A DNA stretch of 64,000 nucleotides from UBA940 sp045613745. GTDB taxonomy: Bacteria; Bacteroidota; Bacteroidia; Bacteroidales; Rikenellaceae. Of the stretch, positions 16,785-25,072 are shown one piece after another. Under the pieces are notes generated by a model, which was not told where the DNA came from, searched no databases, and was given only the letters and a program-made list of their open reading frames with translations. The position numbers and the translations under genes were made by a program. How positions within the stretch are numbered: position 1 is the first letter of the stretch; every line of letters starts with the position of its first letter. The stretch is from the NCBI GenBank assembly GCA_045613745.1, contig JAZLBP010000008.1, forward strand, positions 1 through 64,000, written 5' to 3'.

Positions 16785-16791
16785 GGAGGAG
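16783..16791 (+). promoter_or_regulatory. Strong Shine-Dalgarno site before copy 3
   Basis: AAGGAGGAG, 5 bases before ATG 16797. Such perfect sites are rare in Bacteroidetes, where most genes here lack one. Confidence 0.7.
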
Positions 16792-16796
16792 CATTT

Positions 16797-17111
16797 ATGA
16801 GTGATCGTTACGGAACCATACGGATTGCTATCGAGGGCGAAAATGCTAAGAAGATGTACGATATAATAGTAAACTCGCGCATCTACAAGGAGTTCCCGAA
16901 TAGCTTAAAGTTGGAATATAAGGAGAGTCTTCTGTTTATCGAGGAGCATTGGTGGGGATATTCTCCATTTGCAGATATGGTGATGCCGTTCCTGATGGGC
17001 GACGACTACTATTACATACAGTATATGGGCCACAAAGAGTCGTGGGATACCAACGACCACGAGGGTAAATATTTTACAAAACCATCTGCATCTGTTACCA
17101 AGATGGAATAG
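16797..17111 (+). CDS. Small protein, copy 3 of the tandem family
   Basis: 104 aa. Carries IAIEGENAKKMYDIIVNSR, a middle strand with ESLLFIEEHWW, a hydrophobic segment FADMVMPFLMGDDYYYI and the family motif DHEGKYFTKPSA. It lacks the longer Glu-rich tail of copy 1. Translation starts from a very strong ribosome binding site overlapping the stop of copy 2, so copy 3 is translated independently. Function unknown. Followed by a terminator. Confidence 0.68.
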   Translation: MSDRYGTIRIAIEGENAKKMYDIIVNSRIYKEFPNSLKLEYKESLLFIEEHWWGYSPFADMVMPFLMGDDYYYIQYMGHKESWDTNDHEGKYFTKPSASVTKME

Positions 17112-17128
17112 TAACGATTCCTGATACT

Positions 17129-17158
17129 TAAAAAGCACGACCAGAAGTCGTGCTTTTG
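17129..17158. terminator. Intrinsic terminator of the tandem array
   Basis: AAAAGCACGAC / GTCGTGCTTTT (17131-17156) with a 4-5 base loop and T-rich flank, and A-rich on the other side, so usable in both directions. Confidence 0.8.
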
Positions 17159-17159
17159 C

Positions 17160-17490
17160 TTTACTATGCCTCAGATGATCGGCTGGGTTGAGGTAGAACA
17201 TCTTCATCCAATTGAACTGCTCGGGCATACCCTTTTTGCCATAGTTCTCGTTATAGCGCCAGATGTATGGAATAGGCGTAAGTATGCTGTTGTAATGTGT
17301 GTGCGGAGGATACGCCATTTAGAGCCAAGCACGTATACCATATTGCCCGCCGTATCGTTGAACCATGCTTGTAATATGACGAGGGCGTACCGCAAGGCAT
17401 CGCGCATCGCCCCGGGATAGCATAACCTATTGCAAGGATAATAACTACCACGACGAGGAAAATTCCGATACCCTTCAAAAACTTTCTCAT
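17160..17490 (-). pseudogene. Frameshifted small membrane protein gene
   Basis: Minus-strand ATG 17490 begins a convincing membrane anchor (MRKFLKGIGIFLVVVVIILA). Sense then moves to a second frame (VILQAWFNDTAGNMVYVLGS) near 17400 and a third (AYPPHTHYNSILTPIPYIW, then ENYGKKGMPEQFNWMKMFYL) near 17320. The third frame runs into the terminator hairpin without a stop. Two or more frameshifts make this a decayed gene. The original protein was probably about 110 aa, anchored by its N-terminus. Family unknown. Confidence 0.55.
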
Positions 17491-17499
17491 ACACCACAA

Positions 17500-17881
17500 T
17501 CTTATTGCAAAGAGACTGTGAAAAGTTGAAAATAAAACGGAATTATATATTTTAGGTGCGTATCGGTCACAATTTTACGACCCCTTCAAAACAGGTCGCA
17601 ATATGGTCGTAATATGGGGGCGAAAAGGTGCAAATAAAGGCTATTTAGGAGTTCAATAGAGCATCTGGATACCTTTTATGTGCAAACTACTACTTCAGCG
17701 ACAAAAGCCAACAATAGCCTTAAAGCACAACCTAATCGCACCATCCCATGATTGACAACGCCAAAACGCATAGTGCTCGATCTCTGTTATCCCTTCGCAA
17801 ATTCGTACGATGTATGGGGTGGGGATTTACTCGCCGAGTGCTGCCTCTGATTATGCGAATCTTCTATGTGTGTAAAAAAAA
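17500..17881. other. Gene-poor stretch between island and tRNA-Ser
   Basis: No gene I can support. There are short open stretches only, for example codons reading VLDLCYPFANSYDVWGGDLL around 17785-17845 and HLDTFYVQTTTSATKANNSL around 17670-17725, each closed by stops within about 30 codons. They may be remnants of lost genes. No integrase and no copy of the tRNA 3' end are seen. Confidence 0.5.
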
Positions 17882-17909
17882 GAAAAGACCGCTTATTAAG
17901 CGGTCTTGT
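17868..17909 (-). terminator. Terminator of tRNA-Ser
   Basis: Perfect hairpin AAGACCGCTT / AAGCGGTCTT (17885-17894 with 17898-17907), followed on the minus strand by a T-rich run (17868-17884). Typical intrinsic terminator just past the tRNA 3' end. Confidence 0.9.
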
Positions 17910-17913
17910 TGAG

Positions 17914-18000
17914 CGGAAAGAGAGGGATTCGAACCCCCGGTACAGTTGCCCGTACACCGCATTTCGAGTGCGGCCCGTTCGACCACTCCGGCATCTTTCC
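17914..18000 (-). tRNA. tRNA-Ser(CGA)
   Basis: 87 bases on the minus strand, 5' GGAAAGA pairing with 3' TCTTTCC, discriminator G, CCA not encoded. The anticodon stem-loop reads CCGCA-CTCGAAA-TGCGG, giving anticodon CGA (reads the serine codon UCG). A long variable arm (TGTACGGGCAACTGTACC) and T-loop GGTTCGAATCC confirm a serine tRNA. Its 3' end faces the accessory island. Confidence 0.95.
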
Positions 18001-18098
18001 TTTGGTCTCGCCTCTGAGGTATCTCCTCAAAAGCGAGTGCAAATATACGAAAAAAACTTTTAATCAAACAAATTTTTCGATAAAAAAGTTTCAAAAAC

Positions 18099-19799
18099 TT
18101 AGAATCGCAGACCAAAAGTCATCATAATACCGTGACGCACAATATCTTGCTGGTAGGTGAGGGTGTAGGTTTCGCCTGCCGTATTCTGACCCACTTGGCT
18201 CACGGGAGTGTTATTCGGGGCGTGGTCAGCGGGGTCGTAAAAGTAGTACAACATATAGGGAGTGTACGAAGTTTTGCTATAAACGTATGCCAAATCGATG
18301 TAAACAGTGTTGAAGCGGAAGCCTACACCTGCGGTGCCGTTCTTGATTTTGTAGGCAATCGGTGCGTCATAGTTGTTGAACATTGCAAGCTCGCCGCTGA
18401 CCATTTGGCCATTTGAATCCTCCATTGCGCGCAAGAAATTGCCTTGCACGCCGAAACCGCCACGCAATGACAGCCACGCGGTAGGTTTGATTTCAAGACC
18501 CACGCGCAGGTTATTACCAGCTTTGTAGTGCTCTTTGATTTGTCGTTTGTAGTTGTTGGCCACATCATCCGAGCCCACCGATTTGAGGCGCATACCATTG
18601 TACCACACACGCTCGTAGTCGGCGCTCACTACTGCCCATTGACCGAAGGTGTACGAAAGACCTGTCAGCAGTCGGGCAGGGGTGGTGTAGTTGTACGAAT
18701 AGGAGTTGGTGGGAGTTGTTTTGGTTACGTCATTGATGCCGTTAGCCTCCTTAAAGTTGGCGCGCATCGAAGCCGAGTAGTATTTCGACAGCGACAGGAA
18801 GGTGGGGGTGTGCACAGCCACACCAACGCGCAGACCACCAGCGGGGCGCAGAGTCAATCCGAACTTACCATTGAAGCCCGAGCCTGTGACCTTAACGTTT
18901 TGGTCGTACATCATAAATTGAATGGGGTATTCGACGGTGTTGTCGGTGTATGCCTCCTCGTAGTAGTTGTTCTCGACATAGTCCACCGAGCGCACGCCAA
19001 GCGAAGCACCAAAGTAGAGAATATTGCTCACATTGCCACCCACCGAAAACTCGAAGTCGCCCGAGCCGCCGCGAGTGCGAGTTGTAAGGCGCGAGTTGGT
19101 TTTGGCGTAGTCGCTCAAACTGCGGTGCAATGAGTAGCTGCCGTCGGCCTCGCCATACACCAGCTCGGTTTGATAGGCCAGCACCGAGCCCCACTCACTC
19201 ATATATATATTATAGTTCTCAAAGGGCTTGCTCGACGAGTTCATCATATCTTGTGTGATGCCGTCGTTCTTCATTTGGTAGAGCTGATTAATCAGCACGT
19301 CGGCAATCGAGATGGGTTGTCCCTTAACCTCGTAAGTTGCGGTCGAATTGTAGTTTGCCACTTTGTTGTAGCTGATACCAAGGTTGATGTTGGTCAGCGC
19401 GCCACTACCATCCCAAACGTTGAACGCAAAGCCCACGTTGTTGAATTTCATCGGGGTTTGGCCCTTGTCAATCATATATACGGGAGCGCCGTTACCACTC
19501 ACCGAGGTGCGGTTGTTCAGTACCGACAGAGTGATACCCAAGTCGCTGGATTGGTACATACCCAAACCTGCGGGGTTGATACTCATTGTCGAGAGGTCGG
19601 CACCCAGCGAGGTGAATGCGCCAGCCATTGCTGCACTGCGAGAGGTTCCCGAAGTGTAGTCGGTTTGCGCAAAGTTGAGCATGTCGGTGATGTCGAAGTA
19701 GGAGAGTCCCATCAGTCGTCCCGCGATGTCGGCTTGTGCGTATGCGCCGCCCAGCGACAATATAAATGCTATCGAGAAGAGTATGTTTTTGAATTTCAT
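18099..19799 (-). CDS. OmpP1/FadL-like outer-membrane beta-barrel protein
   Basis: 566 aa with a signal peptide (MKFKNILFSIAFILSLGGAYA) and a C-terminal aromatic residue (FGLRF) as in outer-membrane barrels. The N-terminal plug-like part LNFAQTDYTSGTSRSAAMAG and SINPAGLGMYQSSDLG matches the FadL/hemin-receptor-like proteins of Bacteroidetes. The rest alternates amphipathic strands and loops. Probably passes hydrophobic molecules through the outer membrane, substrate unknown. Lies 77 bases downstream of the Ser-rich lipoprotein gene, with a hairpin between. Confidence 0.8.
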   Translation of the reverse strand: MKFKNILFSIAFILSLGGAYAQADIAGRLMGLSYFDITDMLNFAQTDYTSGTSRSAAMAGAFTSLGADLSTMSINPAGLGMYQSSDLGITLSVLNNRTSVSGNGAPVYMIDKGQTPMKFNNVGFAFNVWDGSGALTNINLGISYNKVANYNSTATYEVKGQPISIADVLINQLYQMKNDGITQDMMNSSSKPFENYNIYMSEWGSVLAYQTELVYGEADGSYSLHRSLSDYAKTNSRLTTRTRGGSGDFEFSVGGNVSNILYFGASLGVRSVDYVENNYYEEAYTDNTVEYPIQFMMYDQNVKVTGSGFNGKFGLTLRPAGGLRVGVAVHTPTFLSLSKYYSASMRANFKEANGINDVTKTTPTNSYSYNYTTPARLLTGLSYTFGQWAVVSADYERVWYNGMRLKSVGSDDVANNYKRQIKEHYKAGNNLRVGLEIKPTAWLSLRGGFGVQGNFLRAMEDSNGQMVSGELAMFNNYDAPIAYKIKNGTAGVGFRFNTVYIDLAYVYSKTSYTPYMLYYFYDPADHAPNNTPVSQVGQNTAGETYTLTYQQDIVRHGIMMTFGLRF

Positions 19800-19824
19800 A
19801 ATCTTGTTGTGTTTGTTATGATGT

Positions 19825-19851
19825 GTGACACACCGCTTGTGGGTGTGTCAC
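19825..19851. other. Intergenic hairpin in the leader of the FadL-like gene
   Basis: GTGACACACC / GGTGTGTCAC with a 7-base loop between two minus-strand genes. The T-run (19859-19868) lies on the wrong side for a minus-strand terminator, so this may be an mRNA-processing or operator element. Confidence 0.5.
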
Positions 19852-19876
19852 GTTATTGTTTTTTTTTTATGGTTTG

Positions 19877-20971
19877 TTATCTGCCGCCTACGCTGCGTCC
19901 GCTGCCGCCACTGCTGTGCGAGGTGCTGCTGCCCGAGTAACTTCCGCTCGATGAGCCGCGATTGGGACTGGGCGAGGAGTATGAGGGGCGCGACGAGCTA
20001 CTGCTCGAACTCGATGATGAAGATCCGCGGCGATAGGTGGTCGAAGAGCTGCTGCTTGATGAACTGCTACTCGACGAACTGCTGCTTGGCCGTGAGGTGG
20101 TGTTGCTTACGCGACTCGGAGCCGAACCATTGGTGTTGCGTCCGGGTTGGATGAAGTTCGAACGCGAAGGTGCAGTGCCACGATAGTTGCCACCCGAGCT
20201 GCTGGCGCTATTTCCGAGCGAGGGTGCGCCCGAAACACTCGGTTGACGCACCGAGATGGGGGCTTTGTAGCCATTGTCGAAGGTGCGGTAACCGGGTTGG
20301 TGCGACGGTTTGTGCGAGGCGTAGTGAGGTCCTCCGCTACCTGCGCCAGGACCGTAACCGGGCCACAGAGGTGCTCCAACGTGGTGGTGATGGTGGTAGT
20401 GCGGATATGACCAATAGGGGGCGTGCCAACCATAGTGACACGACGAGTACCACGGGTCATACCACGATGAGTTCCAATAGAAGTGGCAACCTGCGTAGCC
20501 GAAACTCCAACCCCAACTGCTCATGTAGCCGTTCCAGTATCGGGGCGGCAGATGGTAGAAATAGGGGTCGTAGTAGGGGTCATAACTCCACGCATAGTAG
20601 CTCGACGGCAGGATGTAGATGTCGCTGTTGTCGAACATATAGATGCGACGCGCATAGCGGCTGTCGGTTGCAATAACCACATCGACATCCGAATAGTTGT
20701 AGCGTGAGCCATTGTCCAGACGCAACGAGTTGTAGTAGGCTTGTTCAGCCTGCTCGGCCTCTTGTTCGGCCAACATTTGTTCGTATAGTGCTTTTTGACG
20801 CAGAGCCTGTGCCTTGGCCAGTTCGGCTTCGGCTGCTTCGCGTTGGGCGATGGCAATTCTGTTGTGAGTCGAGTAGAGGTCGTCACTTGCCGAACTTTTC
20901 GCAAGCGATGAGCATCCCGACATCGCCACAGCGATCATCATCATTGTCGATAAAAAATATGCTCTTTTCAT
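19877..20971 (-). CDS. Lipoprotein with coiled coil, aromatic/His-rich middle and poly-Ser tail
   Basis: 364 aa, lipobox VAMSGC (Cys20). Residues about 38-80 form an Ala/Glu/Gln-rich coiled coil. About 85-200 are very rich in Tyr, Trp and Pro (for example YAWSYDPYYDPYFYHLPP) and include a five-His run. The last third is Ser/Gly/Arg-rich with long runs of Ser. The layout resembles poorly characterised envelope lipoproteins of Bacteroidetes. The His run could bind metal. Serine runs use mixed codons (agc, tcg, tca). Confidence 0.72.
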   Translation of the reverse strand: MKRAYFLSTMMMIAVAMSGCSSLAKSSASDDLYSTHNRIAIAQREAAEAELAKAQALRQKALYEQMLAEQEAEQAEQAYYNSLRLDNGSRYNYSDVDVVIATDSRYARRIYMFDNSDIYILPSSYYAWSYDPYYDPYFYHLPPRYWNGYMSSWGWSFGYAGCHFYWNSSWYDPWYSSCHYGWHAPYWSYPHYHHHHHVGAPLWPGYGPGAGSGGPHYASHKPSHQPGYRTFDNGYKAPISVRQPSVSGAPSLGNSASSSGGNYRGTAPSRSNFIQPGRNTNGSAPSRVSNTTSRPSSSSSSSSSSSSSSSTTYRRGSSSSSSSSSSSRPSYSSPSPNRGSSSGSYSGSSTSHSSGGSGRSVGGR

Positions 20972-21144
20972 AGCCTGTAATTTTTGTGTTCGGGGCTCTT
21001 TGGCTCTGTTTTTGAGCCAAAATCATACCGTTTTTGCCCCTAAAATTATTATATCTACCTATATAACAACAAAATCGTAGCATTTATTGCCCGATTCCCC
21101 ATACACAAACATACTTTATTTATATGAAATTTGCAAAAAAAATG

Positions 21145-21152
21145 TAACTTTG
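21145..21152 (+). promoter_or_regulatory. Putative -7 element of proS
   Basis: TAACTTTG followed by C, 43 bases before ATG 21196. Matches TAnnTTTGC. Confidence 0.6.
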
Positions 21153-21195
21153 CAGTGCTTTTACGTTAAATGATAACAAGAATACACTAAATAAT

Positions 21196-22680
21196 ATGGC
21201 AAAAGAGTTAAAAGAACTGACCTCGCGCGAGGAGAATTACTCGCAGTGGTACAATGACTTGGTTATTAAAGCGGGCCTCGCCGAGAACTCGGCAGTTCGC
21301 GGTTGTATGGTGATTAAACCCTACGGTTACGCCATCTGGGAGAAGATGCGCGACGCGCTGGATGCAATGTTTAAGGAGACCGGCCACCAAAATGCCTACT
21401 TCCCTTTGTTTATCCCCAAATCGTTCTTCAGCCGCGAGGCTGACCACGTCGAGGGTTTTGCCAAAGAGTGCGCCGTGGTTACCCACTACCGCCTCAAAAA
21501 CAGCCCCGATGGAGATGGCGTTGTAGTTGATCCCGATGCAAAATTGGAGGAGGAACTCATTGTGCGTCCAACCTCGGAGACCATCATCTGGAATACCTAC
21601 AAAAACTGGATTCAATCGTACCGCGATCTTCCCATTTTGTGCAACCAATGGGCTAACGTAGTTCGTTGGGAGATGCGTACCCGTCTGTTCCTGCGTACAG
21701 CGGAGTTCTTGTGGCAAGAGGGTCACACCGCTCACGAGACCTCGGAGGAGGCACAAGAGGAGGCACTGCGTATGATTAACGTTTACCAAACTTTTGCACA
21801 AGACTATATGGGCGTTCCCGTAATCGTTGGTCACAAGAGTCCCAACGAGCGTTTTGCAGGTGCGCTTGATACCCTGACTATCGAGGCTCTGATGCAGGAT
21901 GGTAAAGCGCTGCAAAGCGGTACTTCGCACTTCTTGGGTCAAAACTTTGCAAAAGCATTCGACGTTAAGTATGTAAACCGTGAGGGTAAATTGGAGTATG
22001 TTTGGGCTACCTCGTGGGGCGTTTCAACCCGTCTTATGGGTGCTCTGATTATGGCTCACGCCGACAACAATGGTCTGGTGTTGCCACCGAAGTTGGCTCC
22101 TATCCAAGTGGTTATGGTTCCCATCTACAAGGGTGCCGAGGAGCTCGCTACCGTTACTGCTAAACTCGACGAAATCGCAGCTGGTCTGAAAGCTAAAGGT
22201 ATCAGTGTTAAGGTTGATGCACGCGACAATGTTCGTTCGGGCTTCAAGTTTGCCGAGTACGAGTTGAAAGGTGTACCCGTGCGTGTTGCTATGGGTCCTC
22301 GCGATATGGCTAATGGTACTGTTGAGATTATGCGTCGTGATACCTTGGTTAAAGAGACTGTTTCGCAAGAGGGTTTGGTTGAGCTGATTGAGGGAATGTT
22401 GGAGGATATCCAAAAGTCGATTTTCCAAAAGGCTCTCGACTATCGTAACTCGATGATTACTCCCGTAGATACTTGGGAGGAGTTTGTGAAGGTTCTCGAC
22501 GAGAAGGGTGGTTTTGTTTCGGCTCACTGGGACGGCACTACCGATACCGAGGTTGCCATCAAAGAGGCTACCAAAGCAACTATCCGTTGTATTCCTTTGG
22601 ATGTTGTTGATGAGGATGGCGTTTGTGTCTATTCGGGTAAACCCAGTAAACGCAGAGTGCTGTTTGCTCGCAGTTACTAA
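21196..22680 (+). CDS. proS: Prolyl-tRNA synthetase (short, archaeal/eukaryotic-like type)
   Basis: Charges tRNA-Pro with proline. 494 aa, the short class II type without the large editing insertion. Motif 1 region GYAIWEKMRDALDAMF, motif 2 RTRLFLRTAEFLWQEGHTAH, motif 3 GVSTRLMGALIMAHAD, then an anticodon-binding domain and the C-terminal zinc-like extension. Monocistronic: own -7 element and a strong terminator. Confidence 0.97.
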   Translation: MAKELKELTSREENYSQWYNDLVIKAGLAENSAVRGCMVIKPYGYAIWEKMRDALDAMFKETGHQNAYFPLFIPKSFFSREADHVEGFAKECAVVTHYRLKNSPDGDGVVVDPDAKLEEELIVRPTSETIIWNTYKNWIQSYRDLPILCNQWANVVRWEMRTRLFLRTAEFLWQEGHTAHETSEEAQEEALRMINVYQTFAQDYMGVPVIVGHKSPNERFAGALDTLTIEALMQDGKALQSGTSHFLGQNFAKAFDVKYVNREGKLEYVWATSWGVSTRLMGALIMAHADNNGLVLPPKLAPIQVVMVPIYKGAEELATVTAKLDEIAAGLKAKGISVKVDARDNVRSGFKFAEYELKGVPVRVAMGPRDMANGTVEIMRRDTLVKETVSQEGLVELIEGMLEDIQKSIFQKALDYRNSMITPVDTWEEFVKVLDEKGGFVSAHWDGTTDTEVAIKEATKATIRCIPLDVVDEDGVCVYSGKPSKRRVLFARSY

Positions 22681-22688
22681 TAATAACG

Positions 22689-22720
22689 TAAAAAAAGTTG
22701 CCAATCGGCAACTTTTTTTA
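22689..22720. terminator. Intrinsic terminator after proS
   Basis: AAAAAAGTTGCC / GGCAACTTTTTTT around a very short loop, ending in a run of T. Confidence 0.9.
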
Positions 22721-22742
22721 TGCAATGTTCGCACAAAATTCC

Positions 22743-22750
22743 TATCTTTG
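22743..22750 (+). promoter_or_regulatory. Putative -7 element of the gltX-dapB-lepB operon
   Basis: TATCTTTG, 36 bases before ATG 22787 and just behind the proS terminator. Confidence 0.65.
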
Positions 22751-22786
22751 TAGGGATATAACAAAAATTACACAAATCATAAGTTT

Positions 22787-24322
22787 ATGACAAGACCTGT
22801 AAGAGTTCGTTTTGCTCCCAGTCCTACGGGTGCACTGCATATCGGCGGCGTTCGTACCGCGCTGTATAACTATCTGTTTGCTCGCCAAAAAGGCGGTAAA
22901 TTCATCCTGCGTATCGAGGATACCGACTCGCAACGCTTCGTTCCCGGGGCCGAGGAGTATATTATGGAGTCGCTCGAATGGTGCGGTATCAAAATCGATG
23001 AGGGTATCCGCGAGGGTGGCCCCCACGCCCCTTATCGTCAAAGCGAGCGCAAAGCAATATACAAAAAATATGCTCTGCAACTCGTGGAGAGTGGCAACGC
23101 CTACTATGCGTTCGATACCCCCGAGGAGCTGAATGCTCTGCGTGCCGAGATGGAGGCCAAAGGCGAAACCTTTGCTTACAACCACGCTGTGCGTACCAAA
23201 CTCGCGACCTCGCTGTGTCTGTCGGCCGAGGAGGTAGAGGAGCGTATCGCTCGCGGTGACCAATATGTTATCCGTTTCAAAATGCCCGAGGGCGAGAATG
23301 TTGAGATGCACGATATGATTCGTGGTAATGTGACTATCAATACCTCGACCTTGGATGATAAAGTTCTTTATAAATCGGCTGATGCTCTGCCTACCTACCA
23401 CTTGGCAAATATTGTGGATGACCACTTGATGGAGATTTCGCACGTTATTCGTGGTGAGGAGTGGTTGCCTTCGCTGCCCTTGCACTATCTGTTGTATCGT
23501 GCGTTGGGTTGGGCTGACACTATGCCCGAGTTCGGCCACCTACCTCTGTTGCTGAAACCTACCGGTCAAGGTAAGTTGAGTAAACGTGATGGCGATAAAT
23601 TCGGTTTCCCTGTGTTCCCCTTGCGTTGGGTTGCTCCTGATGGTGAGGTGTCGCGCGGCTACCGCGAGGATGGCTACTTCCCCGAGGCGTTTATCAATAT
23701 GCTGGCTCTGTTGGGCTGGAACCCCGGTACCGAGCAAGAGTTGTTCTCGATGGATGAGCTGATTTCGGCATTCTCGTTGGAGCGCGTGAGCAAGTCGGGT
23801 GCAAGATTCCAACCCGAAAAGGCTCACTGGTTCAATGGCCAATATATGCACCGCAAATCGAACGAGGAGATTGGCGCACTGCTGAAACCCATCCTCAAAG
23901 AGAATGGTATCGAGTGCAGCGACGAGCTGGCTGCTACCATTGGCGGTCACATCAAGGAGCGCTCGACCTTCCCCGCAGATTTCTGGGATTTGGCTGGCTA
24001 CTTCTTCATTGCTCCCACCGAGTACGACCCCAAAAGCGTTAAGAAATATTGGAAGGGCGAGAATCCTGCCAAACTGATGGAGATTCGCGAGGTGCTGGCT
24101 GCTATTGAGGATTTCAGTATCGAGAATACCGACGCAGCAGTTCACGAGTGGATTGAGCGTACAGGCTACTCGGCAGGTCAAATCATCAATACTCTGCGTT
24201 TGAGCGTTGTGGGTGCTTGTAAAGGCCCCGGTATGTTCGATGTGCTGGCGCTGGTTGGCAAGGAGCAAGTTCTGGCTCGCATCGACGCAGCTATCGCAGC
24301 ACTTGGTATGGGTAACGAGTAA
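22787..24322 (+). CDS. gltX: Glutamyl-tRNA synthetase
   Basis: 511 aa class I synthetase. The HIGH-type motif is PSPTGALHIGGVRTALYNYL and the KMSKS-type motif is GKLSKRDGDKFG. The stem-contact and anticodon-binding domains follow. Charges tRNA-Glu (possibly also tRNA-Gln, depending on the rest of the genome). First gene of a tight plus-strand run through lepB (gaps 12 and 6 bases). Confidence 0.97.
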   Translation: MTRPVRVRFAPSPTGALHIGGVRTALYNYLFARQKGGKFILRIEDTDSQRFVPGAEEYIMESLEWCGIKIDEGIREGGPHAPYRQSERKAIYKKYALQLVESGNAYYAFDTPEELNALRAEMEAKGETFAYNHAVRTKLATSLCLSAEEVEERIARGDQYVIRFKMPEGENVEMHDMIRGNVTINTSTLDDKVLYKSADALPTYHLANIVDDHLMEISHVIRGEEWLPSLPLHYLLYRALGWADTMPEFGHLPLLLKPTGQGKLSKRDGDKFGFPVFPLRWVAPDGEVSRGYREDGYFPEAFINMLALLGWNPGTEQELFSMDELISAFSLERVSKSGARFQPEKAHWFNGQYMHRKSNEEIGALLKPILKENGIECSDELAATIGGHIKERSTFPADFWDLAGYFFIAPTEYDPKSVKKYWKGENPAKLMEIREVLAAIEDFSIENTDAAVHEWIERTGYSAGQIINTLRLSVVGACKGPGMFDVLALVGKEQVLARIDAAIAALGMGNE

Positions 24323-24334
24323 TTTGTCTAACTT

Positions 24335-25066
24335 ATGAAAGTTGCAATTATCGGATACGGTAAGATGGGTCGCACCATCGAGCGAATCTTGTTGGAGCGC
24401 GGCCACGACGTTGCGCTGATTGTGGATGTTGACAATGCCGCCGACCTGTGTGCCGAGAAGTGCGCAGGTGTGGATGTGGCTATTGAGTTCTCGGCTCCCG
24501 ATGCAGCGTTTGGCAACGTGCGTAAATGCTTGGAGATGGGTCTGCCCGTAGTGTGCGGAACTACCGCGTGGGGCGATCGTATGGCCGAGGCCAAAGAGCT
24601 GTGCGAGAAGAATAACGGCGCGTTTTTCTACTCGTCGAATTATAGCGTAGGTGTAAATGTGATGTTTGCTCTGAGCCGCAAACTCGCCAAAATTATGAAT
24701 ACCATCGGCGGTTATAGTGTGTCGATGGAGGAGACTCACCACATTCACAAAAAGGATGCTCCGAGTGGTACCGCCATCACCTTGGCCGAGGGTATCATTG
24801 CCGAAACCGATGCTGTAAGTGGTTGGACTTTGGTCGAGGGCGAGGGTAGTGAGCCTACCGAAGGCAAACTTCCCATTGTGTCGTTCCGCGAGGGCGAGGT
24901 ACCGGGTATCCACACTGTGCGCTATGAGTCTGAGGCCGATGTAATTACCCTGACTCATGACGCCAAGAGCCGTGCGGGCTTTGCGCTCGGTGCAGTTCTT
25001 GCTGCGGAGTATATCGTGGGCAAGAAGGGTTGCTTTACAATGAGCGATTTGTTCAAATTCGAATAA
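24335..25066 (+). CDS. dapB: 4-hydroxy-tetrahydrodipicolinate reductase
   Basis: 243 aa. Reduces HTPA to tetrahydrodipicolinate in lysine/diaminopimelate synthesis. N-terminal dinucleotide fold MKVAIIGYGKMGRTIE; substrate motif ETHHIHKKDAPSGTA with the catalytic His and Lys. The protein is slightly short but complete. Lies between gltX and lepB. Confidence 0.95.
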   Translation: MKVAIIGYGKMGRTIERILLERGHDVALIVDVDNAADLCAEKCAGVDVAIEFSAPDAAFGNVRKCLEMGLPVVCGTTAWGDRMAEAKELCEKNNGAFFYSSNYSVGVNVMFALSRKLAKIMNTIGGYSVSMEETHHIHKKDAPSGTAITLAEGIIAETDAVSGWTLVEGEGSEPTEGKLPIVSFREGEVPGIHTVRYESEADVITLTHDAKSRAGFALGAVLAAEYIVGKKGCFTMSDLFKFE

Positions 25067-25072
25067 CAAGAA

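Noticed and set aside
17914..18000. Attachment-site repeat of the tRNA 3' end
   Set aside because: I looked for a second copy of GGGTTCGAATCCCTCTC near the left end of the island and found none in the window.
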